In this document: positions 10,975-21,067 of the stretch, piece by piece | How the letters are laid out: every line of letters begins with the position of its first letter | How positions within the stretch are numbered: position 1 is the stretch's first letter | From: Coffea arabica | Lineage: Eukaryota; Streptophyta; Magnoliopsida; Gentianales; Rubiaceae | Direction: 5' to 3' | Assembly: GCF_036785885.1 (NCBI RefSeq) | Contig: NC_092314.1 | Span: 13,785,638-13,849,637 of the forward strand | DNA length: 64,000 nt | Made by a program: the position numbers and the translations under genes | Notes under the pieces: model-generated | What the model was told of the DNA's origin: nothing | Databases searched by the model: none | What the model saw: the letters and a program-made list of their open reading frames with translations, nothing else

Positions 10975-11649
10975 CCTATTTCTCCATAGGGCAAACCCAA
11001 GGGTATCGGCGGGACGCCTGCTTAAATCTCGCTAGGACTCAATACGAATCTAATTCAAACTTAAGGATAAACAACCAATAATAAAAGTATATACAAAGAA
11101 AGGTTGCTTCCTTAAATAAATATTCAAATCTTACATCACAAGTTTTCAAAAGTACATCAAATCTCCCCATAAATACAATCACCATAAGTCGACTAATCAA
11201 TTACATTCAAATTTCTATCAAAAGATAATCAAGTCGGCTTCCCCAAAATTCTTTCCAATCCGAGCTCCTATTAAGGAAAACAAACTAATGGGATGAGCTA
11301 ACGCACAGCGAGACCAAGAAAAACATGCAACAAATAATTCAAGTAACGATTACACTTGTACAAGAAGTATAGCTAGAAAGTTTGGGTAATTCACAAATAA
11401 CGATAAAACACAATCAATAAGGATACAGGAGCTTTCAGGAGCTAAATTCCCACTGCCTTGCCAAGTCTCGATTTAATACCTCCACATGATGACACTCCAT
11501 CAACCGGATAGATATCGAATCCGTAGAAATTTCACTTACATCCTCCATCCTTCATTTCACTCTTTCGGATCCGTAACCAAATACTCACTGGGAGGGCGAT
11601 ACTACTCGAGTATGTCAAACAAGATTTCAAAAGATCAAAATATTTCAAG
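10975..11649. mobile_element. Second LTR-like fragment next to the Helitron remnant
   Basis: A new sequence type starts at about 10970 (TGTGACGCTCC, followed by a 'ggcgggacgcc' block). It runs to about 11649, where it meets Pif1-like helicase coding sequence in mid-domain. The content looks like non-coding retroelement DNA, and the abrupt junction at 11649/11650 implies a truncation or insertion there. Boundaries and family are inferred. Confidence 0.35.
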
Positions 11650-12313
11650 ATGATCAACAAGTGTGTTCTTATACCAAAGAACTCTTGTGTTGATGATATT
11701 AATGAAATGATGATTGACCAATTCCCTGGACAAGCCTATGTTTATATGAGCACTGATAGAACTCTTAATGAAAGAGATCAAGGGGACTACCAAGACTTCC
11801 TGAATTCTTTAAATCCAAAAGGGTTGCCTCCGTATAAATTTGTCCTGAAAGAAAATTGTCCTATTATTCTTCTAAGGAACCTAAATCCTACAGAAGGATT
11901 ACGTAATGGGACAAGACTCATTTGTAGAAGCTTAAAACAGCATGTGCTTTGTGCTGAGACTACAGTGGGTGAGCATCGAGGCAAACAAGTTGTTTTGCTT
12001 AGAATTCCACTGTAGGCATTTGATACCGAGAAAATTGGAATTCCTTTAAAACGAATTCTATTTCCAATAAAGCTCTGCTTTGCCATGACAATCAATAAGT
12101 CGCAGGGTCAACGGTCAAACATTGGACTGTGTAGGCATCTATCTGCGCAAGCCTGTTTTTTCGCATGGCCAGCTATACATTGCTTTATCTTGCGCTAAAA
12201 TGGCAACTGCAGTTAAGGTTTTGATAATGCCGCCAACCTTTCATGATACTGTCGTTGAGGTTAAGACCCGAAATGTTGTTTACAGGGAAATTCTAGAATT
12301 AGCTAAAAATTGA
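11650..12313 (+). pseudogene. Helitron Pif1-like helicase, C-terminal fragment
   Basis: Frame 1 (11650-12015) carries PKNSCVDDINEMMIDQFPGQ, KGLPPYKFVLKENCPIILLR and NGTRLICRSL. After a TAG and frame changes, 12016-12313 continues with IPLKRIQFP-like, AMTINKSQGQ and FSHGQLYIALSCAKM, the conserved C-terminal helicase motifs (V and VI) of Helitron Rep/helicase proteins. The N-terminal Rep and helicase motifs I-IV are absent upstream because the fragment abuts LTR-like DNA at 11650. Stops and shifts make it non-functional. It is followed directly by an RPA-like gene, a usual Helitron layout in plants. Confidence 0.85.
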
Positions 12314-12466
12314 CTACAGGCATTAAGGTATTTGTACTCTTGTAGCTTTAACTGCAAAAATTCTTTGCATTGCCTGCATTCTGCTCACTGCATTTAATGT
12401 TTACTTTCTATTTTTATTTGTTCAGTTTGAGGCTTTATATAGATTTGCTTCTTCTTTAATGCAGTA

Positions 12467-14340
12467 TGGGTGATGTTTTGTTTATTGATGATATAAAGCT
12501 TGGAATGAAGTCATGGACATCTATAGTAACAGTCCAAGAAAAAATGAATATTAGATCTTCGTTGTCTACTCCAACCAAGTACCAAAAATTCATACTTGCT
12601 GACTCAAAGGTAGACTTATGATAGCAACGACTATTACTATAGAAATTTTCAGTAGTTAATAAATATTATATACTTTATGATCTGCTTGGTTTTAACTCTT
12701 TCTTTTTTACTTTTCTCATTTTTTGTTAAATCCTTTACACTAATCTCTCTTTTGCAGGGATCTAAAGTTCAGGGGATACATTTTAATTATGCCATAGAAA
12801 AAATGGGTCCAAAGCTGAGGCTGTAAAAAAAATATCGTATCTCTAATGCAGATGTTAGGCCTACTGCTGAAAAGTTTCGAATTGATGATCTTAAACTTCA
12901 GTGGGTTATAGGAACTGGCACGGTTGTTGAAGAAGTTGATGAGGATGATTCTGGTGTGTTGCCATTTCGATTCAATTTTACAGAATATAAAGATCTTGGC
13001 CATTATGCAGACTCTGCGAATGAAACTGTTGGTCAGTGCAATGCGCATTTTCCTGTATATTATATTTATATGAACCTCAAGTAGTGCTGGTTTACATTTT
13101 TTTTTCTAATGCAGATGTCATTGGCGTTATTGTTAATGCATCCTCTATCATTCTAGTCCATAAGGATTCTGGTGACTCATCTGTGCAGAGATTTGTGCTT
13201 GTCAATGAAGAGTTAAGCATTATCTTCTTCTACAAATCTGTTGGTCATAAATTACATGTCTGTTCTTGTTGCAGCATTAACTTTTATTGCAATAATAATT
13301 GTTTTCTTCTTTGCTCTCCTTATGCATAGAATGAATCCTGTTGTACTATCTCTCTGGAATGAATTCATCGAAAACGAAGGAAAGGCAATCCTTCACCAGA
13401 AGGATAAGTTTCCTGTTGTCATATGTCGCAGGCTTAAAGTTGTCATGTATGATGGTTAGTGACACTATTGCTAAGTATTTTTATTAACTTTTCTCTCATG
13501 CTTTATGCCTATGTTTGTCTTGAGTTTAATAATATATAAAAAAAAATAGGGATTGCTTTGTCAACTAAAAAAGACAGCCATTCTTGTTAATCCACCAGTT
13601 AGAGATGCCAACCAACTCAAACACTGGTAACTTTTCCTCAGCAATTTGTTTTTCCTACCTCTTAGACCTAAATACCATTAAAAAGAACATCAGTATGCTC
13701 TTTTCTGCTATTTTTGTAGGGCTGTTAGGAATGAAAAATACTTAGCTGATCTTGTTCAAGATAAAAAGACTTCAAATCGCAGCCCTCAGATGTTTTATCC
13801 GTCGCAGCAAAAAATCACTTGCTTATTGATGTTGTTCCTACTCAAAAGGTTAGCTGTATTTTTTAATAGCTTTCTTTTTCTCCGATTGTTTGGTGTATTA
13901 TACATATTATTCATCAGCCATTTTATTTCAAAATTTGAATGTATTTTTTTAAAATACCTCAGCTGTCATGGGTGAAAGCAAAGTTTTCCTTTCAACGCAT
14001 CTTCCAGAAGTACTATTACATGGCTTGTACCAAATGCCATCGTATGACATCGGCAAATTTTGGCACTACTTACACCTAAAATCACTGTGATGAAAAGCAA
14101 AAAGCATTACCCAGGAAAATAATCTTACCTTTCAGCTATTTAATTTTTGCACAAAATTCTTAATCTCTGTATGAATTACCATACTAAGCAACTTTAATCT
14201 TATGTAATGTAGATGCAGCTTTGATGTCGATCTCACCGATGACACAGATACACTAACTGCGTCGATATTTGGTGACTTAGCTGAAAATTTGCTCACATTC
14301 ACTGCGGTTGAAGCTATGGAACATCACAAGAAGGTCATAT
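12467..14340 (+). pseudogene. RPA70-like (replication protein A) multi-exon gene of the Helitron
   Basis: Starts at an ATG near 12467 (MGDVLFIDDIKLGMKSW, then TKYQKFILADSK). Further exon-sized blocks follow: GSKVQGIHFNYAIEKMGPKL (about 12758), ISNADVRPTAEKFRID, DVIGVIVNASS (13116 on), VVLSLWNEFIENEG (13340 on), TAILVNPPVRDANQLKHW (about 13575), YYYMACTKCHRMTSANFGTTY (about 14010) and CSFDVDLTDDTDTLTASIFGDLAENLL (in two parts, about 14217). This is the OB-fold series plus zinc-ribbon-like segment of RPA large subunits. An in-frame stop after MGPKLRL and degenerate splice context suggest decay. Such RPA-like genes are often carried by plant Helitrons. Confidence 0.7.
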
Positions 14341-14690
14341 ATATATGAGAAACTATCACAGCCCTTTCATTAAATTGCATCAAGATAATAGCAACCATAA
14401 AATTTATCAGTAGAGTAGTTCATGAACTGATATAAGAAAGCAAGATGGTATGATATTAGATAAAGTAACATGAAGAGAGGGTGAAAAATTAGTGCTGCAG
14501 ATCGCCAAAAACATCTTGCTTTCTTATAAAAGAAAACCTATTTTTTTGTTGTAACGTTACAATTTCCTTTACTTGTTGGTTATTTTATTCTCTCTTATTA
14601 CATCCTTTATTACATCCAACAACGTCAACTTTTATTTTCTAAAGGATATATCTACTATATCTTTTTCATGGGCATCCATGATAAATTGTT

Positions 14691-14731
14691 GCCGCGTATC
14701 GCGCGGCCCATGCCTCCAAGTGTTGAACTAG
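14691..14731 (+). other. Possible decayed Helitron 3' end (GC-rich hairpin then CTAG)
   Basis: GCCGCG (14691-14696), loop tatcg, CGCGGC (14702-14707) forms a perfect 6-bp stem. CTAG follows at 14728-14731. Helitron 3' ends have such a hairpin, but usually only about 10 nt from CTRR; here the gap is 20 nt, so either the end has changed or the true end was lost. The position just past the RPA-like gene fits. Confidence 0.4.
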
Positions 14732-14785
14732 AAGGCATAATCACACTTCGCTGGATAGAAATGTAAAATGGCCTACCCAATTTTG

Positions 14786-15049
14786 TGTTGGATTGAATTG
14801 TAATTGGTATCAGATAAGATTCGTGAATATTCTTAATGTTTGAATGTATATCAATTAGAGATATGATAGGAATGATTGTTATCTATTAGTGGTTGATAGA
14901 TATCTGTTAGTGGTTGATAGGTGAGAGGATAATCAATGACCTTCTTGTGTAAAGCCTATAAATAGGCATCGGTACCATCATTAGTCTGCATCAGAGAAAT
15001 AAAGAAAATCTTCCCAAAACTCTCTCTCTAAATTTCGTTCCTTCAAACA
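14786..15049 (+). repeat. 5' LTR of the copia element
   Basis: Starts TGTTGG and ends CAAACA. It contains a TATAAATA box at 14957-14964, the likely core promoter of the element, and two nearly identical 'gttatctattagtggttgataga' / 'tctgttagtggttgatagg' words just upstream. It is identical to the 3' LTR by eye. Confidence 0.97.
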
Positions 15050-15061
15050 TGGTATCAGAGC
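15050..15061 (+). promoter_or_regulatory. Primer-binding site for initiator tRNA-Met
   Basis: TGGTATCAGAGC lies immediately after the 5' LTR. It is the standard complement to the 3' end of plant initiator methionine tRNA used by copia elements. Confidence 0.95.
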
Positions 15062-15120
15062 AGGGATTCTAGGATCTCTGCTCCAAAGTGTTACTCTGAT
15101 AATTTCTTCAACAACCAGCC

Positions 15121-18033
15121 ATGGCCGAATCGTCTACGCTCACGGACGGTAGGAAAGGACAAGCTGACGTAGTTCTAGAGGATTTTGCCACTCGGATGAT
15201 GGAAGTCCTGAATAGCTGCCAGAAGTCTACACCGAGCATGGATTCGTCTTCGGCTCAGATCGGCATCAAGTTGGATGATACCAACTATGCCTTATGGTCC
15301 CAAATTGTCGAGATGTATATCTCAGGGAAGGACAAATTGGGGTATATTAATGGTGAACTCCCTCAGCCGTCACCAACAGATCCAGCGTATCGACGGTGGC
15401 GAACTGAAGACTCTATCGTGAAAGGGTGGTTGATAAATAATATGGCTCCATCCTTGATCGGTACCTTCGTTCGTTTTCCCACAGCAAAAGCGGTATGGGA
15501 TGCTATTGCTACCACATACTTTGATGGAACCGATACATCCCAACTGTATGATCTGAGGCGGAAGGTGACTAGACTGAGACAAGCTGGTGGGCTGATCGAA
15601 AAGTACTACAACGATTTGCAAGGTTTGTGGAGGGAGATCGATTTTCGTCGGCCGAACCCGATGGAATGTGCTGCCGATATCAGCAGGTATAATTCTCTCA
15701 TACAGGAAGAGAGAGTCTACACTTTCCTCGATGGGTTAGATGACCGACTGGACCAGATTCGCAGTGATGTTCTGCGGATGAAACCATTTCCAACAGTAGA
15801 AGAGGCATATGCCTATGTCCGACGAGAAGACAGCAGACAATCGGTGATGATAACAGGGGGAGACCACTCAATCGGCTCTGTCATGGCTTCCAAGGGAAGG
15901 AAGAATGAGCCGATTTTAGTACCCCGAGCCGAGATGCCAACTGAGGAAGTTAATTGTGCCCACTGCAATAAGAAAGGGCACACACAAGATACGTGCTTCA
16001 AGTTGCACGGATATCCAACATGGTGGAAAGAGCGCAAAGGGCGAAATTGGCCAGCTGATCGACTGAATGTTGCTGGTCAGAACGGAAAGGTGGCCGTTGC
16101 AGTTGCTGATATCAATATTGCCCAGGTGCACTCTACGTCTTCTACCAATCAGCATCAAGGTATGAACTCCTCACATCGACGCGATAGTAATTGGATTGTC
16201 GATTCAGGAGCCACTGATCATATGACCTATGATCCAACTGACTTCTCATCCGTAACTCAACCACGACGGTTGAAAATTTCCAATGCTAATGGTGTGCAGT
16301 ATCCAGTTACAGGAGCTGGAACTGTTACTTTATCTCCGTCTTTATCTCTACCGAATACTTTATTGATTCCCTCACTGTCAAATAAGTTACTATCAGTAAG
16401 TCAAATAACTACTGATCTTAACTGTATGGTACTGATGTATCCAACCTTCTGTCTTCTTCAGGAAATTCTCACAAAGGAGATAATCGGTCGTGGTACTAGG
16501 AGGGGGGATCTATATTACATTGATGATTTCAGTATCGGTAGAGCCAATCAGACAAGGAGTACCGATAACACCAAAGAACGAGAGATTCGACTGTGGCATC
16601 AGCGACTAGGACATCCTTCTTTTGGGTATATGAAGCACCTTTTTCCAGCACTTTTTTCGAGTATCAAAACTGCCGATTTAAAATGTGAGACCTGTGTATT
16701 AGCCAAAAGTCATAGGGCCTCATATCCTGTCAGTTTGAATAAGTCGAATACACCTTTTGCTTTAGTACATTCTGATGTTTGGGGACCATCCCCGATCACT
16801 TCATCTACTGGAGTCCGTTGGTTTGTAACTTTCGTAGATGACTGTACTCGAATGACTTGGTTGTATTTGTTAAAACATAAGAATGAAGTTCTTGATATTT
16901 TCAAGTCATTTTGTTCCATGATTCATACACAGTTTTCAGCAACAGTCAAGATTCTTCGATCTGATAATGGTGGTGAGTATGTTAATCGGCCACTACAAGA
17001 GTTCTTTAATATCAATGGTCTTATACATGAAACATCATGCACCCAAACTCCACAGCAAAATGGAGTAGCTGAAAGAAAGAATCGACATATCCTTGAAATA
17101 GCAAGAGCATTACTGATTGGTGCCCATGTTCCTCGCCGATATTGGAATGATGCAGTCACAACAGCAGTCTATTTATTGAATAGACTGCCTTCAAAAGTTA
17201 TCAACTTCCAGACACCGCTGCAAGCACTGTCTCAACATTTCACTCTACCATCGGTTCTAATGCTTCCGGCACGGGCGTTTGGTTGTGTAGCATTTGTTCA
17301 TCGGCACAAGAATCAACGAAGTAAGCTTGATCCCTGTGCTGTTCGTTGTGTCTTCGTGGGGTATGCAGTGCACAAGAAGGGCTATCAGTGCTATGATCCA
17401 ACCACTAGCAAGATGTATGAAACCATGGATGTTACATTCTTGGAGTCGGACACATTTTTCTCCTCGGCATCCAATTCTTCCCTTCAGGGGGAGACAAGGG
17501 ATACAGAAGAAAAGAATTGGCCAGGATTAGCGTGGCCGTGCTGTCCCACTGATTCTGTCGGTGAAGCTACTGTTTCTCCCATTGCCGAGCCCACGGAGCC
17601 CACTGTCGATGGAACCGATAAAGCTGCTGATGAAAGTACGGTTGCTAGCTGTCCTATTGATTTTGTCCGTGGAGCCGTCGATGGAGGAGCTGCCGATGGA
17701 AATGCTGATGCTACTGATGAAATTGTTGATATAATCCCTCCCTCTTCAGTACCTAACTGCATGTCTCCTGAGAATGTTCCTGAGGTAAGTACTCCTGCTG
17801 ATTCTAATGTTATGTTAGATACTACTGCAAGATATGTATTACCTGACAGATTCAATCGGGGTAAGCCACCGACTCGGTACTCTCCAGAAAGTCATGCAAA
17901 GCGATCAAAGTATTCCATTGCCAATTATATGTCCACTCACAGGCTATCTGAACCTCTTGAAGCCTTTGTGAATAATGTGTCGTCAACTGACATTCCAAAA
18001 GATGTGCATGCTGCTTTCAAAGATCCAAACTGA
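15121..18033 (+). CDS. Copia gag-protease-integrase part of the polyprotein, ends at an in-frame TGA
   Basis: 970 residues from ATG 15121. Order: gag with a UBN2-type region (residues about 48-250, DDTNYALWSQ), CCHC zinc knuckle from residue 279 (C-X2-C-X4-H-X4-C), aspartic protease DSGATDH at about 361, GAG-pre-integrase LWHQRLGHPS, and integrase with catalytic D-D-E at about 552, 614 and 650 (HSDVWG, SDNGGE, VAERKN). The TGA at 18031-18033 splits a frame that otherwise continues into reverse transcriptase in the same register. Related copia proteins read through this position, so it looks like a nonsense change. As it stands the copy cannot make the full polyprotein from one frame. Confidence 0.95.
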   Translation: MAESSTLTDGRKGQADVVLEDFATRMMEVLNSCQKSTPSMDSSSAQIGIKLDDTNYALWSQIVEMYISGKDKLGYINGELPQPSPTDPAYRRWRTEDSIVKGWLINNMAPSLIGTFVRFPTAKAVWDAIATTYFDGTDTSQLYDLRRKVTRLRQAGGLIEKYYNDLQGLWREIDFRRPNPMECAADISRYNSLIQEERVYTFLDGLDDRLDQIRSDVLRMKPFPTVEEAYAYVRREDSRQSVMITGGDHSIGSVMASKGRKNEPILVPRAEMPTEEVNCAHCNKKGHTQDTCFKLHGYPTWWKERKGRNWPADRLNVAGQNGKVAVAVADINIAQVHSTSSTNQHQGMNSSHRRDSNWIVDSGATDHMTYDPTDFSSVTQPRRLKISNANGVQYPVTGAGTVTLSPSLSLPNTLLIPSLSNKLLSVSQITTDLNCMVLMYPTFCLLQEILTKEIIGRGTRRGDLYYIDDFSIGRANQTRSTDNTKEREIRLWHQRLGHPSFGYMKHLFPALFSSIKTADLKCETCVLAKSHRASYPVSLNKSNTPFALVHSDVWGPSPITSSTGVRWFVTFVDDCTRMTWLYLLKHKNEVLDIFKSFCSMIHTQFSATVKILRSDNGGEYVNRPLQEFFNINGLIHETSCTQTPQQNGVAERKNRHILEIARALLIGAHVPRRYWNDAVTTAVYLLNRLPSKVINFQTPLQALSQHFTLPSVLMLPARAFGCVAFVHRHKNQRSKLDPCAVRCVFVGYAVHKKGYQCYDPTTSKMYETMDVTFLESDTFFSSASNSSLQGETRDTEEKNWPGLAWPCCPTDSVGEATVSPIAEPTEPTVDGTDKAADESTVASCPIDFVRGAVDGGAADGNADATDEIVDIIPPSSVPNCMSPENVPEVSTPADSNVMLDTTARYVLPDRFNRGKPPTRYSPESHAKRSKYSIANYMSTHRLSEPLEAFVNNVSSTDIPKDVHAAFKDPN

Positions 18034-19530
18034 ACTCAAGCAATTAAGGATGAGATGTCGGCATTGCAAAAAAATGACACGTGGACTTTGGTCCCATTAC
18101 CAGATGGGAAGAGGACGGTGGGATGCAAATGGGTTTTCACAATCAAGTATAAGGCTGATGGATCAATCGATAGATATAAAGCTCGTCTCGTGGCTAAAGG
18201 ATACACTCAGACCTATGGCATCGATTACCAGGAAACTTTTTCACCAGTGGCTAAATTGGATACGGTCAGAGTACTGATATCTCTTGCGGCAAATTTGGAT
18301 TGGCCATTGCATCAGTTTGATGTGAAGAACGCTTTCCTGCATGGGAATCTGGAGGAGGAAGTCTACATGGATATCCCACCAGGGTGTTCTACAGTATCGA
18401 AAACAACTACTGTGTGCCGATTACAGAAAGCATTGTATGGACTCAAACAGTCACCACGTGCTTGGTTCGGCCGTTTTACGCTAGCTATGAAGAAGTATGG
18501 TTTTCAGCAGAGTAATGCCGACCATACTCTTTTCCTAAAATATCGGCATGGAAAGGTAACTGCCTTAATAATTTATGTCGATGATATGATTATCACAGGC
18601 AATGATGAAGAGGAAATCTCCAAACTACAAAATCAGCTGGCGGCTGAATTTGAAATGAAGAGTTTAGGGAATCTCAAGTATTTCCTGGGAATTGAAGTGG
18701 CGAGATCGGCACAAGGCATCGTCCTATCCCAGAGGAAGTATGTACTTGATCTGTTGGCAGATGTTGGGCTCCTGGATTGCAAACCTGCTGACACGCCAAT
18801 TATGCTAAACCACAAGTTAGGAGAATATCCATATCAGAAACCAACTGACAAAGAGAGATATCAAAGATTGGTCGGTAAGCTGATCTACTTGTCACATACT
18901 CGGCCCGATATTGCCTATTCTGTTAGTGTGGTCAGCCGATTTATGCATTCACCCAGTAATCGGCACATGGAAGCTGTGATGAGAATTCTTCGGTACTTAA
19001 AGGGTTCTCCTGGGAAGGGTCTCTTATTTTCCAAAAATGGTCATCTTAATATTGATGGTTACACTGATGCCGATTGGGCAGGAGATGCTACCAATCGAAA
19101 GTCAACCTCAGGTTACTTTACATTCGTCGGTGGTAATCTAGTTACTTGGAGAAGCAAGAGACAAAAGGTGGTAGCATTATCGAGTGCAGAAGCTGAATTT
19201 AGAGGCATGGCTAAAGGTATGTGTGAGCTTCTGTGGCTCAAACGGTTGATGGCCGATATCGGTTTTTCTCCTATATTTGAGATGAACTTATTTTGTGACA
19301 ACAAAGCTGCTATCGATATCAGCCATAACCCAGTTCAACATGATCGCACTAAGCATGTTGAGGTCGATCGGCACTTTATCAAGCAGAATCTTGAAGAAAA
19401 AATAATACGGCTTCCGTTTGTGAGATCTGAAGATCAACTAGCTGATATACTCACAAAAGCCGTGCCGACTAAGGACTTTTACAACTCACTCGGCAAGTTG
19501 GGCATGCATGACATCTATGCACCAACTTGA
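18034..19530 (+). pseudogene. Copia reverse transcriptase and RNase H part, downstream of the in-frame stop
   Basis: Same frame as the upstream gag-pol part; the first internal ATG is at 18055. It shows reverse transcriptase motifs (TFSPVAKLDTVR, DVKNAFLHGNLEEEVYM, LYGLKQSPRAW, catalytic YVDDM at about 18577) and RNase H motifs (YTDADWAGD, RKSTSGY, SSAEAEF, CDNKAAIDIS, HVEVDRHFI). It ends at TGA 19528-19530, overlapping the polypurine tract. No defect other than the stop at 18031 is apparent. Confidence 0.93.
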
Positions 19531-19537
19531 GGGGGAG
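19529..19537 (+). other. Polypurine tract of the copia element
   Basis: GAGGGGGAG directly before the 3' LTR start (TGTTGG at 19538). It is the expected plus-strand primer. Confidence 0.9.
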
Positions 19538-19801
19538 TGTTGGATTGAATTGTAATTGGTATCAGATAAGATTCGTGAATATTCTTAATGTTTGAATGTA
19601 TATCAATTAGAGATATGATAGGAATGATTGTTATCTATTAGTGGTTGATAGATATCTGTTAGTGGTTGATAGGTGAGAGGATAATCAATGACCTTCTTGT
19701 GTAAAGCCTATAAATAGGCATCGGTACCATCATTAGTCTGCATCAGAGAAATAAAGAAAATCTTCCCAAAACTCTCTCTCTAAATTTCGTTCCTTCAAAC
19801 A
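19538..19801 (+). repeat. 3' LTR of the copia element
   Basis: 264 bp, TG...CA, matching the 5' LTR throughout, followed by the target duplication TTTTG. Confidence 0.97.
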
Positions 19802-20204
19802 TTTTGTATAGATTGAAAAACAAAATATATGAAGTAATAAAAATAGTAATTTATGCAAAAAATAGTATTCCGATTATTAGTAATTATTAGTAAAATTCAA
19901 AAAGGATGGATCCTTAAGCTTAGTAATTTGTTTTGCATATGGAAACCGTTTGCAAAAGAAATCGCAATGACTAAAGAAAGAGGACATCAAAGTTACCAAA
20001 GAAAACACTTCAAACATTCACTATCAAAACTGGATAAGTGCAGTCAGTAGCTTAACATTGATTTTGTGGCTAGATATCTATTATAAAAGCTTGACTCACT
20101 AAACAATTGCAACAACTTGCTAACATCAAACTTCCAGTGCTTTGGAAACATTGTTCCAACCAGAACTCAACCTATATTAAGAACAGAAGATTCTGTATCA
20201 ATAT

Positions 20205-20505
20205 CAGGCCACTGGAGCAAGAAAATCCCTTGGAGCCGCAAGACCATTGGGCACCTACAAATAATAACAATTGACCGTAATCAATCAATACCAAATGATT
20301 GCACAAGAAATAATCACTTTCAAAATTTTTGCTGCACCCATTTGCCCAAGATCAAGAAGCTGAAAATGAGTTCCAAAAATCTCAGCAACATAACCATGTG
20401 AAGACCCATCTGGAAGGTCAACAACAAAGCGAAACCCTAGAGGTATAACAACTATCTCACCAGGAACTACTTGCAATCTATCACATTCAGTTGTGCTCCA
20501 TAACT
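20205..20505 (-). pseudogene. Homogentisate 1,2-dioxygenase gene fragment (two exons)
   Basis: Minus strand. Exon 20505-20338 reads ELWSTTECDRLQVVPGEIVV, then IPLGFRFVVDLPDGSSHGY and VAEIFGTHFQLLDLG, which matches the conserved cupin core of plant homogentisate dioxygenase (tyrosine degradation). It has a 'tag' acceptor and a GT donor after ATG-G. The next exon starts at 20254 after 'ttgtag' and reads PNGLAAPRDFLAPVA, then TGA. At the junction one extra C shifts the frame, and the expected following sequence (WFE and beyond) is missing. The metal-binding C-terminal half and the N-terminal half are not in the window. It is a broken gene piece, possibly captured by a transposon or left from an old duplication. 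Confidence 0.75.
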
Positions 20506-21067
20506 CTACATAGACAACATGTACAATATAAATGAATGAATAGCATCTACAACCAAAAAGCTTATCAGTTGGAATATGAAAGTGAAAATGATTATAATCC
20601 AATTAAAAGGCATATAAGAGGCAGAATTAATCATTTTTGGACGTATAAAGCTGAATGCTTAAATTTCTGAGTTCGCTAATCACAAACCTTAATGGCTTCA
20701 CCCGTTCTTCTGAAATATTGTGATTACATTAATTACTCCCCCCGCGAAGCTGGCATTAAATTCAACATGCAAGGAATACAAACTGTAGTGATGCTATGCT
20801 AGTTATCCGCTATATCATTTAGGCCTTGTATAGATATACCTGAATTGCACTTTAAGGAATATCGTTAATGGCTTAGAGATTGATACCTGGTTATGGTTTT
20901 GATGTTAAGTCTATTTAGTTAATGATGCTACAAAAAGAAATCTTTTTACGTGTAGATTATTGATGGAAACATTTTATAATGAGAATGCATAAACATGTAA
21001 TCATTTGAGGTTTCCATACCGGTTATTTTGAAAGTTGTTCATCTGATGTGCCATAAGCTGCCTGCTT

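Larger units (their letters stand above)
14786..19801 (+). mobile_element. Complete Ty1/copia LTR retrotransposon
   Basis: The element is bounded by two 264-bp LTRs (14786-15049 and 19538-19801) that look identical base for base. It is flanked by the 5-bp target duplication TTTTG (14781-14785 and 19802-19806). Inside are a primer-binding site, a gag-pol frame and a polypurine tract. Identical LTRs mean a recent insertion. The target is DNA just downstream of the Helitron remnant. Confidence 0.97.

Noticed and set aside
17484-17855. Minus-strand Ser/Val-rich open frame inside the copia element
   Set aside because: Lies wholly within the copia polyprotein between integrase and reverse transcriptase; a compositional shadow.
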